This document shows positions 10,053-19,343 of a stretch of DNA of 57,408 nt, piece by piece. The notes beneath the pieces are model-generated. The model was not told the origin of the DNA, did no database searches, and saw nothing but the letters and a program-made list of their open reading frames with translations. Made by a program: the position numbers and the translations under genes. This DNA is from Flavobacteriaceae bacterium (GTDB lineage Bacteria; Bacteroidota; Bacteroidia; Flavobacteriales; Flavobacteriaceae). The number at the start of each line of letters is the position of its first letter. Within the stretch, counting starts at the first letter, position 1. The stretch lies in NCBI GenBank assembly GCA_002400885.1, contig NVRM01000003.1:1-57408 (forward strand). Reading direction: 5' to 3'.

Positions 10053-12755
10053 TTATCTAATTCCTAAGTTTGACCAATCGTTTTTGTCTTTAACTTCCCA
10101 TTCAGAAGCTGAAGACGCCGCCCAATCAGCATTCCCTTGAGTTACTGTTTTTCTAACAATTGTATGGTCTTTTGTAGCTGCTGAAACACCCGCAACTTCC
10201 CATCCAGAACCTGGATCAACATCTGGAGTTCCAATAACATCAATGATAGCATAAGTTCCTGCATCGTTCTTTTTTGATAAAGCAATAGCATCATCACCAT
10301 TAAAATGAACAGGGCTTGGATACCCTAAAGCCAACGTAGCTTTATCTAAAATTTCAGTATTTGCTTGATCGGCAGCAATTATTAAGAAAGCCCCATCAGC
10401 TAAAGTACCTGTCAAATTTAAATTTGTATCCCATCCTTTTCCGCCATTAGCACCCCAAACTTGATAATTTGATAAATCAATTGCAGCACCCGTTCCATTG
10501 TAAATTTCGATGTATTTATTAGAACTTGATCCTTCAGCATATTCAGAAATATAAAGATCAGTAGCAGATCCATCAGAACCTTCACCTTCACCTTCTCCAC
10601 CTCCATCAACAGGAGTACAAGCCTCATATACATCAGCAAACACAACATCAGCCGCATCACGAATGTACATCTGAGGGGTATTAAATTCACTCATAATTCC
10701 AGTAATAGCTCCTTTTAAAACACTCACTTGACTGTCTTTAAAAGTAGCATCACCACGTACATAAACTTTCAACTCATTTGTACAGTCTGTAACACTATTG
10801 TCTCCTTCAAATGTTTTAGTAATATCTTTAAACTCTACTCCTTCTATAGTTACTAACATAGACTCATAGTTACCAGACAACGCTTGTTCTAATGTAATTA
10901 CTGTCGGCGTTGGCAATGTACCTGTTGTAGTAGCACCGATATTCCCTAAAGGAATATTACTTAATTGTAACAATCCGTTGTATTCTTTTAAATCTACTCC
11001 CATTAAAGCAATCACAACTTCAGTTCCAATCTCTAAATCATGAGTTCCTGCAAAACGCAAAGCAATAGCTCCAGTTGCATCCTGTGCAAAAGCACTTTGA
11101 CCGTGAATATTACCAGTAGCTCCATCAGAAGTGATCACTGCTTTAATTTTCACATTGTTTTCTATAGACAATTTACTACCTGTGAACATCGCTCTTACAG
11201 CCGATAAATCTATCATTTCTGCACTGGCATAAATATCACATTTATCATCGTTCATTTCAGAAAAATCAGCGAAATCTCTTAACAGCAATTGGAAGGTACC
11301 TTTAAATATATTTACAATTCCGTATACTGCACCGTTACCTGTAGGTAGCGTAGTTCCAGCAAAAGTAGCTTTACCACTTGTTCTAACGGTAATTCCATTC
11401 GCACTACAATCGGTTAAAAAAGTATTCCTTTTATCTGTAGAACCTTTGTCTGCAAAAGTAATTCCTTCTTCTGAAAACTGTAACGATTCAAATTTAACAA
11501 ACAAACCTACATGCTCTTCAGTTAGCCCTGCAATAGTTAATACTTTTGGTTCTAAAGGAGCGTTTTCTTCACCTACAAATAAGTGCTTATAAACAACGCT
11601 TTCCTCCATTATACCGTATTTCCCATTTCCACCTAAATAAATTTCACCAGCGTAGTTATCAACTTTTAAGCCTTTGGCTTTCACTATTACTTTTTGTCCT
11701 AAAGTATATCCTCTTAAGTATAAACTGTATTGATCAATCTTAATTTTCAATCCTCCAGTTTCGTCCTGAATATAGATATATTTGAATAAGTTTCCTGCAA
11801 CATCATTTGCAGTAACTGTTCCTTCTACTACTAAGTCCTCAGTAATTAAGGCTTTATCTCCTGCGTAAACATCTTTTATATCTTGAATTGTTGCATTGGC
11901 CTCTGGAGCCTCACAAGAGAAAGTAGAACCATCACAACGTGCATCGTTCATAACAACATCTTGAATACTTCTGATTTTTAATTGGTATTTCCCTTTATAC
12001 TTGCTTAAAACAGCGACTAAAGTACCTTTACCAGCTGGAACTAAATCTGCTTGAAAATCTGCAAAACCACTATTACTTAAAATAATTTCATCTCCATTAC
12101 AGTCTTGTAAAGTAACGCTTGTAGGTTTAGATTGTCCACCTACAGCATATGTTTGACATAAACTAGCAGGTCCCATTTCTACATTTTCAAATTTAATTAA
12201 GGTATTAATCATCGAGTCGTTCAAGGCTCCAATAGATACTATATTAGGAATTACATCTGCATTTTCATCACAAGCAAGGTAAATAGCTTTTGATGTTTTA
12301 TCAGCACTCAAACGCCCTACTTTTAGCGATCCATAAGAATCAAATAATCCCCCTACTTTTAGCACTCCATTATAATCTCCTAAATACAATCCATTTAGAT
12401 TGATTACGATTTTACTTCCTGCTGGATATTTCGTGTATAAATCAGGTAAATTTGTATCTAACTGAAACCCTATTGTTGGATCTACTAATGCATCTTGAAA
12501 ATGTAATGAACCATAAAAATTCCCTGCTTCATCACTAGACACTACGTATCCTTCAATAATCATATCACTAGTAATATGCACAACACTTCCTGCGTACAAT
12601 GCTTTTACTTCTCCAATCGTTGCATTTACCGTAACATCCGGTTCATTACACGTTATTTGTGGTGTGTCGTATTTATTATCCTCCACACAGGCTGCTAAAA
12701 CACCTACTAAAAGGAATAAGCTTGCCGCGAATTTTAAAATTGTTAATTTTTTCAT
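10053..12755 (-). CDS. DUF5689/LTD-domain surface lipoprotein (first copy)
   Basis: A 900-residue lipoprotein with signal and lipobox VLAAC (Cys23). Three DUF5689 repeats start near residues 42 (VNATIGEVKALYAGS), 285 (ANATIQDIKDVYAGD) and 515 (LSAVRAMFTGSKLS), each with the GxVxSxDxxGN and QDxTGG/QDATGA strands of an OB-like fold. A Gly/Glu/Asp-rich linker (GGGEGEGEGSDG) leads into a C-terminal LTD domain (DLYISEYAEGSSSNKYIEIY), and the end is NLGIR. The copy at 7151-4473 lacks this linker. LTD domains are known in many secreted bacterial nucleases and surface proteins. The gene sits 27 bp after its receptor and has a strong terminator. Probable substrate-capturing partner of that receptor. 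Confidence 0.9.
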   Translation of the reverse strand: MKKLTILKFAASLFLLVGVLAACVEDNKYDTPQITCNEPDVTVNATIGEVKALYAGSVVHITSDMIIEGYVVSSDEAGNFYGSLHFQDALVDPTIGFQLDTNLPDLYTKYPAGSKIVINLNGLYLGDYNGVLKVGGLFDSYGSLKVGRLSADKTSKAIYLACDENADVIPNIVSIGALNDSMINTLIKFENVEMGPASLCQTYAVGGQSKPTSVTLQDCNGDEIILSNSGFADFQADLVPAGKGTLVAVLSKYKGKYQLKIRSIQDVVMNDARCDGSTFSCEAPEANATIQDIKDVYAGDKALITEDLVVEGTVTANDVAGNLFKYIYIQDETGGLKIKIDQYSLYLRGYTLGQKVIVKAKGLKVDNYAGEIYLGGNGKYGIMEESVVYKHLFVGEENAPLEPKVLTIAGLTEEHVGLFVKFESLQFSEEGITFADKGSTDKRNTFLTDCSANGITVRTSGKATFAGTTLPTGNGAVYGIVNIFKGTFQLLLRDFADFSEMNDDKCDIYASAEMIDLSAVRAMFTGSKLSIENNVKIKAVITSDGATGNIHGQSAFAQDATGAIALRFAGTHDLEIGTEVVIALMGVDLKEYNGLLQLSNIPLGNIGATTTGTLPTPTVITLEQALSGNYESMLVTIEGVEFKDITKTFEGDNSVTDCTNELKVYVRGDATFKDSQVSVLKGAITGIMSEFNTPQMYIRDAADVVFADVYEACTPVDGGGEGEGEGSDGSATDLYISEYAEGSSSNKYIEIYNGTGAAIDLSNYQVWGANGGKGWDTNLNLTGTLADGAFLIIAADQANTEILDKATLALGYPSPVHFNGDDAIALSKKNDAGTYAIIDVIGTPDVDPGSGWEVAGVSAATKDHTIVRKTVTQGNADWAASSASEWEVKDKNDWSNLGIR

Positions 12756-12782
12756 CGTTGAATATTTTATTTAATTTTTTTA

Positions 12783-15503
12783 TTAAAAGCTAACTGAGAA
12801 ATTGATGTAAAAAGAAGTCCCGTACCCATACCAGTATTTAGATCCAAATAATGGTGTTTCACGTGATTGATCTTCTTTTAATAATTCGTAATTTCCTTTT
12901 CTTCCTTGCTCGTATCCTCCTGTTTTATATGCTGTATTTAAAACATTGTTTACACTTGCAAAAAGAGATACATATTTACCGTTAATTCTCCAAGATTTCC
13001 CTCCTGTTAAATTCACCAATACATAATCGTCAAAACGTTCTTGCTTTAACACCTCGTCAATATCTGACTGACTTACACCTGCAAATGGCTGGTTGGTATC
13101 TGGATTTGTATAAAAACGATCTGTTCTTAATCCCGAAGAAACATCTACATAGGTATGTGACATATGGTTGGCGTTTACACCTACCCACCAGTATTTTGGA
13201 TCGCGGTATTCCAATCCTAAAGAATAGGCTTGTTGTGGCGTTCCTGCAACTTTGTAATCCTTAATATATGAAGTTGTAGGCTCTACAGACTCAATAAATG
13301 ATTCGTCAGAAGTATAATAACTCAACGGATTATTGTCATACGTATATTGCCCTACAGCTGCAACCGCAATTGCTTTTATAGTTTGGGTTACATTGTATTC
13401 CAATCCAAATTCTGCTCCAAAATGCTTGCGGTTTACACCCGTTAACACTTCCGATACAAATTCTCCTAAACTCTCATCAAAATAACGAGAAATGTCGGTT
13501 CCGTTTTCAAATTTCGCATAATATCCAGTTAAACGTGCTTTGATTCCTGGAGCTCTAAAAATATAGCCTAGATCTACTGTTTTAACCGTTTCACTGTCTA
13601 TTCCCAATACCACATCATGATTTACACGTGCATTTGAATAGGCATTTTTTAATAAAGGTGCTTTGGTTAAATAACCTGCATTAAAATCAATTAAATGACG
13701 GCCTGTAATTTTATAGGTTGCCCCTCCTTTTACACTGAAATCATCAAAATTCAACTCTCTACCTTTTCCGTAAGAAGTATCTTCGTACACTTCGTTTTGA
13801 AACAATCCCTCACGTTGGTATTTCGTATTCGAAACATTTCCAGCTACATAAAAATCAACCTTATTATAGTTGAATTGTAATTGCGTAAACACATCAAAAG
13901 TTCTGGCGTCTAAGTTATAATTATAACTAAAAGTATCATTGTTTGAAATGATTCCATTTCCTAATAAGTTACTTGATTTCAACGTATACTGTCCTTCATC
14001 ATAAAAATGACTCGCCCCTAAAAGGTCTAACATTTTCGCGTAATTATTAGACTGTAAATTACGATAGCTCAAGCCTACATTAATTCCAATATGCTCACTA
14101 ATCTCAGAAGACAATACGGTATTAAAACTAAATTGATTGTCATCATTACGGTCTTCATACAAGTAAAAACGTGCACTTCTAGAAGGATCCATTAAGTTAG
14201 CAGCATATAATGCTTCCCAATTTAACTGTCCAACACGCTCATCGTTTTGTAAATTATACGCTGCATTTATAGCCTCGTTAGGATCTAAAGAATTCGCAAA
14301 ATAACTCGGTAAGTTTTTATAGTAAACAGGGTCTGGATTTCTTACATTAAAATATCCTAAACGGCTGTTTCCTATTTTTCCAAATTGATATCCAACACTA
14401 GTACTCAGTTGGGTATTTTCGTAGATATCCCATTCATGGGTTAACATAAAAATAGGTTCTGCAACCTCTTTTCTACGTGCATTACGTTTTTTACCATCTA
14501 GCCTTCCCCAATAAGAGTTGTATTTATTCCCCATGAGGTCCCACACTTCTTGCGTATTACCAGAGTTTTTACCTCTATGATTCACGGCATAAATAGCCGT
14601 AAAGTTTAAACTATGTCTATCATTCGGTTGATACTCTACGGCTGCAAACATAGAATTGGCATCGTAAGTAGATCCTTCAAAATAGCCTTCGCTAGCAAAC
14701 CTTCGAGAAGTAGAAAATACGTAGGCCCATTTGTTTTTCATACCAGAAGCATGAGTTGCCATAATACGACCACTGTAATTTTTGTTCGTAGCAGATGCGG
14801 TAATCTTTGTTCCAGGACGGTACTCAGATGCTCTAGTAGAAATATTAGTAGTACCTAATACGCCTCCAAACACTTTGTTAGACGGTGCTAATCCCAAGGT
14901 TACTTCCTGGTTTCTTGTCGCATCGTTTAATCCTCCCCAGTTCGACCATTGCGGACGTCCTGCATACATTTTGTTCATCGTAATACCGTTTAACATCACG
15001 GTACCATTTTCAGAATCAAAACCACGTACTCTAAACCAAGCTGCACCGAAATTAAAAGCGGCGGCTCTAGAAAAAGCATCTTTCGAGGATGATAATAAAC
15101 CAGAAACATTGTCTGACCCACCACCTTCGTCTTCTAAAAGATCGTCGTCAGAAAGTGAAATAACACTTAAATCACTACTGAAACCCATCTCTTTGTACAT
15201 TAATAACACTCCTAAATCCGATTGTTTTCCTTCTAACACATCAACTGGATAATTTTGTGTGTCGTAACCATCAAAAATCAACTGAACTATTTGTTGACCT
15301 TTTGGAACTTGCTGTAAAACAAAATTCCCTTCAGAATCTGTTTTTTGAACAAATGTTGTTCCCAATACCTTTACTGTAACCCCAGCGATGGCAGTACCTG
15401 TATCGCTATCAGAAACAGTACCTTTAACACTACTCAAACTTTGTGAATTCATCGAAAAAATGACAAATAAACTAAGGAATAGTGAGACGATTGTTTTTCT
15501 CAT
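12783..15503 (-). CDS. TonB-dependent receptor with N-terminal carboxypeptidase-like domain (first copy)
   Basis: The start is set at 15503 (MRKTIVSLFLSLF...), 48 bp inside the ORF, because only this start yields a normal signal peptide ending at about FSMNSQS. The rest has a carboxypeptidase regulatory-like domain (SVKGTVSDSDTGTAIAGVTV), a plug (WFRVRGFDSENGTVMLNGI) and a beta barrel ending NFSVSF. It is a full-length paralogue of the 9895-7172 receptor. It is the first gene of a two-gene operon with the DUF5689 lipoprotein, and is divergent from a secreted phosphodiesterase/nuclease-fold enzyme whose promoter lies within 100 bp. This layout suggests import of the enzyme's products; the substrate is inferred, not shown. 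Confidence 0.93.
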   Translation of the reverse strand: MRKTIVSLFLSLFVIFSMNSQSLSSVKGTVSDSDTGTAIAGVTVKVLGTTFVQKTDSEGNFVLQQVPKGQQIVQLIFDGYDTQNYPVDVLEGKQSDLGVLLMYKEMGFSSDLSVISLSDDDLLEDEGGGSDNVSGLLSSSKDAFSRAAAFNFGAAWFRVRGFDSENGTVMLNGITMNKMYAGRPQWSNWGGLNDATRNQEVTLGLAPSNKVFGGVLGTTNISTRASEYRPGTKITASATNKNYSGRIMATHASGMKNKWAYVFSTSRRFASEGYFEGSTYDANSMFAAVEYQPNDRHSLNFTAIYAVNHRGKNSGNTQEVWDLMGNKYNSYWGRLDGKKRNARRKEVAEPIFMLTHEWDIYENTQLSTSVGYQFGKIGNSRLGYFNVRNPDPVYYKNLPSYFANSLDPNEAINAAYNLQNDERVGQLNWEALYAANLMDPSRSARFYLYEDRNDDNQFSFNTVLSSEISEHIGINVGLSYRNLQSNNYAKMLDLLGASHFYDEGQYTLKSSNLLGNGIISNNDTFSYNYNLDARTFDVFTQLQFNYNKVDFYVAGNVSNTKYQREGLFQNEVYEDTSYGKGRELNFDDFSVKGGATYKITGRHLIDFNAGYLTKAPLLKNAYSNARVNHDVVLGIDSETVKTVDLGYIFRAPGIKARLTGYYAKFENGTDISRYFDESLGEFVSEVLTGVNRKHFGAEFGLEYNVTQTIKAIAVAAVGQYTYDNNPLSYYTSDESFIESVEPTTSYIKDYKVAGTPQQAYSLGLEYRDPKYWWVGVNANHMSHTYVDVSSGLRTDRFYTNPDTNQPFAGVSQSDIDEVLKQERFDDYVLVNLTGGKSWRINGKYVSLFASVNNVLNTAYKTGGYEQGRKGNYELLKEDQSRETPLFGSKYWYGYGTSFYINFSVSF

Positions 15504-15519
15504 ATTTGAATTGATAAAA

Positions 15520-15545
15520 TGTTTTATTGCAACTGTTTTATTGCA
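15520..15545. repeat. Tandem 12-bp direct repeat in leader of first TonB receptor
   Basis: TGTTTTATTGCA occurs twice with a 14-bp period, between the candidate -7 box and the receptor start codon. On the coding strand it reads TGCAATAAAACA twice. Possible operator or leader regulatory element. Confidence 0.5.
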
Positions 15546-15548
15546 TGA

Positions 15549-15576
15549 CAAAATTACACATTATAAATATCTACAA
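15549..15576 (-). promoter_or_regulatory. Candidate promoter of first TonB receptor operon
   Basis: On the minus strand TTG, 17 bp, then TAATTTTG matches the Bacteroidota -33/-7 pattern with slightly short spacing. It leaves a leader of about 40 nt containing a tandem repeat. Confidence 0.5.
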
Positions 15577-15600
15577 ATGTTATTTTAAGGTAAAATATAG

Positions 15601-15629
15601 TTGCAATTCGACTTTTGTTTATAACTTTG
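15601..15629 (+). promoter_or_regulatory. Candidate promoter of the endonuclease/exonuclease/phosphatase gene
   Basis: TTG, 18 bp, then TAACTTTG matches the Bacteroidota promoter. Transcription would start near 15633, upstream of the chosen start at 15651 but downstream of the ORF-track start at 15615. This supports the shorter protein. Confidence 0.6.
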
Positions 15630-15650
15630 TCCTCTCAATTTTTTATACCG

Positions 15651-16709
15651 ATGAATAAAATCAAAATATTAATTATTGTACTATGTTTTTCAGTACTTAA
15701 TAGCTATGCTCAAAACAGCAATAAGGAATACCAAATCAGAACGATAGCGTTTTATAATTTAGAGAATCTATTTGACACTGTAAACGACCCTAATGTTTAT
15801 GATGAAGCAAGCCCTATCATGGAATCTAAAGGAGATACCGCTAAAATTTACGCTCAAAAATTGGACAATATGGCACGTGTAATTGCCCTGATTGGGAGTA
15901 AAAAAACACATACCGCTCCTGCAATTATTGGCGTTTCTGAAGTCGAAAACTTACGTGTATTGGAAGATTTAGTAGCGAACCAACACCTTAAAAAATTCAA
16001 CTACGGAATTGTACATTACGATTCACCAGATTTTAGAGGAATAGATGTAGCACTCTTATATCAAAAACGTTATTTTAAACCTGTGTTCAGTAAAAATTAC
16101 GAACTTAAACTAGCCAATAACAAAGACGGTAAAAAACAAACCACTAGAGATCAATTATTAGTTTCTGGTTATTTGGATGATGAATTAATCCATATTATAG
16201 TAAACCACTGGCCATCTAGACGTGGTGGTGAAAAGAAAAGTAGTATTAAACGTGAAAAGGCAGCCGCTTTAAATGTACAGATTATTAAAGAAGTACAAGA
16301 GAAAAACCCAACTGCTAAAATTATTACTATGGGTGATTTTAATGATGACCCAACAAACAATAGCTTAAAAAAAGTATTGAATGCAAAAGGTGAAAAATCA
16401 GAAGTAAAATCTGGTGACATGTATAACCCCATGGAAAACATGCATGCAAGAGGACTAAACACCTTAGGTTACAGAGATAACATCAACCTGTTTGATCAAA
16501 TTTTAATCTCTTCCTCTTTACTGGATACTGATAAAAAGTTTGAAGATTATAAGATGTTTAAAGCTAATATTTACAACCCTCGCTTCCTTATTAATAAAAA
16601 AGGACGTTATAAAGGATATCCAAATAGAAGTTTTAGCTATGGTAACTTTACCGGTGGTTTTAGCGATCACTTTCCTGTATATATTTACGTGATTAAGGAA
16701 AAACATTAG
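15651..16709 (+). CDS. Secreted endonuclease/exonuclease/phosphatase-family protein
   Basis: The start is set at 15651 (MNKIKILI...), which gives a signal peptide ending at about NSYAQ and lies after the candidate promoter. The protein has the DNase I-like fold with the family's catalytic landmarks in order: FYNLENLFD, GVSEVEN (metal-binding Glu), DFRGIDVALLY, VNHWPSR (His), GDFNDDP (Asp-x-Asn) and GFSDHFP (catalytic Asp-His). Members cleave phosphodiester or phosphomonoester bonds in nucleic acids, sphingolipids or inositol phosphates. The sequence does not settle which. Export plus divergence from a receptor/LTD-lipoprotein operon suggests an extracellular or periplasmic nuclease or phosphatase feeding uptake. 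It ends at a strong bidirectional terminator. Confidence 0.9.
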   Translation: MNKIKILIIVLCFSVLNSYAQNSNKEYQIRTIAFYNLENLFDTVNDPNVYDEASPIMESKGDTAKIYAQKLDNMARVIALIGSKKTHTAPAIIGVSEVENLRVLEDLVANQHLKKFNYGIVHYDSPDFRGIDVALLYQKRYFKPVFSKNYELKLANNKDGKKQTTRDQLLVSGYLDDELIHIIVNHWPSRRGGEKKSSIKREKAAALNVQIIKEVQEKNPTAKIITMGDFNDDPTNNSLKKVLNAKGEKSEVKSGDMYNPMENMHARGLNTLGYRDNINLFDQILISSSLLDTDKKFEDYKMFKANIYNPRFLINKKGRYKGYPNRSFSYGNFTGGFSDHFPVYIYVIKEKH

Positions 16710-16760
16710 CTACTGAGCCTAGGCATATTGTTAACTGTAACTGGTAAAACAACACAAAAA

Positions 16761-16813
16761 ATATTAATCATAAAAAACGTCGGCCATAGGTCGACGTTTT
16801 TTATGATTAATAT
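16761..16813. terminator. Bidirectional terminator between convergent genes
   Basis: A 22-bp perfect inverted repeat (core AAAAAACGTCG / CGACGTTTTTT) with a 9-nt loop. A-tract and T-tract flank the GC core on both strands. It serves the plus-strand phosphodiesterase-fold gene and the minus-strand GH95 gene. Confidence 0.9.
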
Positions 16814-16897
16814 ATAGATAAGCAGCAGTCATTCTGGAGTAACAAATAGTACTTTAATACCAAGCATCCTTCTCCTACACAATCTATTTTACACTTA

Positions 16898-19258
16898 TTA
16901 GTTATTCAATTGCATATTAAAGAGACCTTTATCATCTAGGTGAATGTCTAAAACGCGTCCATTTACTTGTATTTTTACAGGCTCAAATGGGGCACCTTTT
17001 ACACCAAATTCATACACTTTTGATTTCTTCCATTTTATCGATATTTCAAAATTACCTCTTGCTTTTAACCCTGAAATTTCACCTTGACTCCACACATCAG
17101 GTAAGGCAGGTAATAGCGCTATCACATCTGTATGAGACTGTAACAACATCTCAGCAATACCCGCTGCTCCTCCCATGTTTCCGTCTAACTGAAAAGGTGG
17201 GTGTGCACATAAAAGATTGGAATATGTTCCTCCAGAGGTGGACATTTCTACTTTTTTACTCAGCACTGGTTTTAATAAATAAGACAGCATTTTATGAGCA
17301 TGATTCCCATCTTTTAAACGCGCCCAAAAATTGAGTTTCCATGCCCTAGACCATCCCGTACCTGAGTCTCCACGTGCCAACAAACTTATTTTTGCTGCCT
17401 CAGCCAATACAGGAGTATCGGTGGTTGTAATCTGATTCCCTGGATACAACGCATACAAATGCGACACATGCCTGTGTTTATTCTCCGGGTCATCTCTGTC
17501 CTCTATCCATTCCTGCAACTGCCCCCATTTACCAATTTTAGGTTTCAAAATAGCTGCGCGCATTTCCATTGCTTTACTTCTAAAGTCCGCATCTATATTT
17601 AAAATTTCTGTTGCCTTGATACAATTATTAAATAAATCCCATGCTATTTGATGATCCATAGACGCTCCGGTAGAAATCCCACCATGTTCTGGGGAATACG
17701 ACGGTGATGACACCCAAGCACCATCCGCATTTTTTGTCAAATAATCCATCCAAAACAACGCCGCTTCCTTCATGACTGGATAGGCTTTTTCTCGTAAAAA
17801 TTGCGCATCTTTTGTAAACTGATAATGTTCCCACATATGCTGAGAGAACCAACCCGCTCCTCCTGGAAAGAAACCCCATGGAATGCCCCATCCTGGAGAG
17901 GTGTACCCAAAGGCATTACACATCGTATTGACCATCCAACCACGGGTTTTAAAAAAAGAATTCGCCGCTATTTTTCCTGGAACCACTAAGCTTTCTATAT
18001 AATCCAAAAAGGGTTCGTGACACTCTGATAAATTCGTTATTTCTGCGGGCCAATAAATCATTTGAATATTAATATTACTATGATAATCAGCTGCCCAAGG
18101 TGGGTTGGTAGAATTATTCCATTTCCCCTGTAAATGCATGGACATACTGTTAGGACGACTTCCAGCAATCATTAAATAACGCGCATATTGAAAGTACAAG
18201 CGTTCCATTCCCCTGTCTCCATTTCCTTCAAAATATTGCTTTAGTCGAATATTTGTAGGAACGTTTATCTCTTTTTCGACCCCTAATTTTAACTGTACCC
18301 TATCAAAAAGAATGCGATAATCCACCACATGTTCTTTTTTCAACTCACTTACAGTCCTCTTTTTAATCTTTTTAAAAACACGCTTGTTCTTAGCGATATA
18401 ATCGTTGCCCGTATAGGTTGGATAGCGCAAGGTATACTCCGTAGAGACCGTGCAGATGACACTGAACAATTTTGTCTTTTTCACATAAATCACCCCCTTC
18501 TTAAAACACACTTTCCCTTTAGGTGCCTCAATTTTAAGCAGTGTTTCAAACCCCATATTATTATCTGCCACTTTTCCTCTAAATGAATACACACCATTTT
18601 TAAAATCAACAGTTACTTTTACATGCGGACTTGTAAATCTAATTTCATAGGATGTTTTTTTAGAGCTTTTAAATTCATACACCATCACTTTACTCGGGTA
18701 ATTACCGAAAAATGTACGTGTATAACTTTCTCCTTTTATTTGATAACTAACCAGGCCTAAAGCATTGGATATATCTAAGCTTCTACGGTAATTTTCTACC
18801 CTTCCCTGGTGCAAGACTTTTATAAAAATATCGCCCATCGTTTGTTGTGCTCCATAATCACCAAAATCACCATTGTATTGCTTTCCGGTCTGTAGCCCCC
18901 CTGTATATTTTTCCTTCACTAAGGCATTCGCTGCAGAATTTTTCCCTTGTGATAATAAGTTTCTTACTTCCTCTAAATCCGCCGCCGTATTTTCCTTAAT
19001 ACCAAAATCATACGCCTTGTTAGATCCAGGGCCACCAGACCACAACGTGCCCTCGGAAAATTGAATATGCTCCTCGAAAGGATCCCCAAAAAACATGGCA
19101 CCGATGTATCCATTTCCAATAGGTAACGCTTCGGTCATCCAATCAATTGCAGGTTCATTGTACCAGATTTCGAGTGGACTATTTTCTTGAGAAAAGACAC
19201 ACATAGAAGTACAAAAAGCAATAATACTTATACTAAAGTTAGCGAATAATGTTTTCAT
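16898..19258 (-). CDS. Glycoside hydrolase family 95 alpha-L-fucosidase-like protein
   Basis: A 786-residue exported enzyme (signal peptide to about VFSQ). The N-terminal beta-sandwich opens with the GH95 signature (WYNEPAIDWMTEALPIGNGYIGAM) and is followed by an (alpha/alpha)6 barrel. Residues matching the characterised catalytic set of the family are present: two Asn in SNINIQM (N395, N397), Glu in SYSPEHGG (E524) and Asp in LDGNMGG (D692). The inverting mechanism is therefore likely intact. GH95 enzymes act on alpha-1,2-fucosides, and some on alpha-L-galactosides, such as those of algal glycans. No SusC/SusD, sulfatase or other glycoside hydrolase is adjacent, which is unusual for a polysaccharide utilisation gene. 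It lies 85 bp after recJ. Confidence 0.93.
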   Translation of the reverse strand: MKTLFANFSISIIAFCTSMCVFSQENSPLEIWYNEPAIDWMTEALPIGNGYIGAMFFGDPFEEHIQFSEGTLWSGGPGSNKAYDFGIKENTAADLEEVRNLLSQGKNSAANALVKEKYTGGLQTGKQYNGDFGDYGAQQTMGDIFIKVLHQGRVENYRRSLDISNALGLVSYQIKGESYTRTFFGNYPSKVMVYEFKSSKKTSYEIRFTSPHVKVTVDFKNGVYSFRGKVADNNMGFETLLKIEAPKGKVCFKKGVIYVKKTKLFSVICTVSTEYTLRYPTYTGNDYIAKNKRVFKKIKKRTVSELKKEHVVDYRILFDRVQLKLGVEKEINVPTNIRLKQYFEGNGDRGMERLYFQYARYLMIAGSRPNSMSMHLQGKWNNSTNPPWAADYHSNINIQMIYWPAEITNLSECHEPFLDYIESLVVPGKIAANSFFKTRGWMVNTMCNAFGYTSPGWGIPWGFFPGGAGWFSQHMWEHYQFTKDAQFLREKAYPVMKEAALFWMDYLTKNADGAWVSSPSYSPEHGGISTGASMDHQIAWDLFNNCIKATEILNIDADFRSKAMEMRAAILKPKIGKWGQLQEWIEDRDDPENKHRHVSHLYALYPGNQITTTDTPVLAEAAKISLLARGDSGTGWSRAWKLNFWARLKDGNHAHKMLSYLLKPVLSKKVEMSTSGGTYSNLLCAHPPFQLDGNMGGAAGIAEMLLQSHTDVIALLPALPDVWSQGEISGLKARGNFEISIKWKKSKVYEFGVKGAPFEPVKIQVNGRVLDIHLDDKGLFNMQLNN

Positions 19259-19343
19259 GATTTTTTAAATGTAAAAAATAACCCTTGTAATATCCGATAA
19301 AAAGAACAGGTTCACGCATCTAATAGCCAGTATTTTAACAAAT

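Noticed and set aside
10418-10690. 90-residue minus-strand ORF overlapping the DUF5689 gene
   Set aside because: Same-strand out-of-frame reading of the Gly/Glu linker region; the DUF5689/LTD frame is continuous and convincing, so no frameshift is implied.
4473-12755. Lipoproteins as SusD-family proteins
   Set aside because: They lie next to TonB receptors, but contain beta-rich DUF5689 repeats and an LTD domain rather than the helical SusD/TPR fold.
4473-12755. Type IX secretion C-terminal sorting domain on the LTD proteins
   Set aside because: Both are lipoproteins and end in the LTD domain with GIR; no CTD-type terminal motif is seen.
14782-15252. 156-residue and overlapping 81-residue plus-strand ORFs
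   Set aside because: Antisense shadows of the first TonB receptor, with no start context or recognisable domain.
16761-16813. Long inverted repeat as an insertion-sequence end or CRISPR unit
   Set aside because: It is a single hairpin between convergent genes with A and T tracts, which is explained by a bidirectional terminator.
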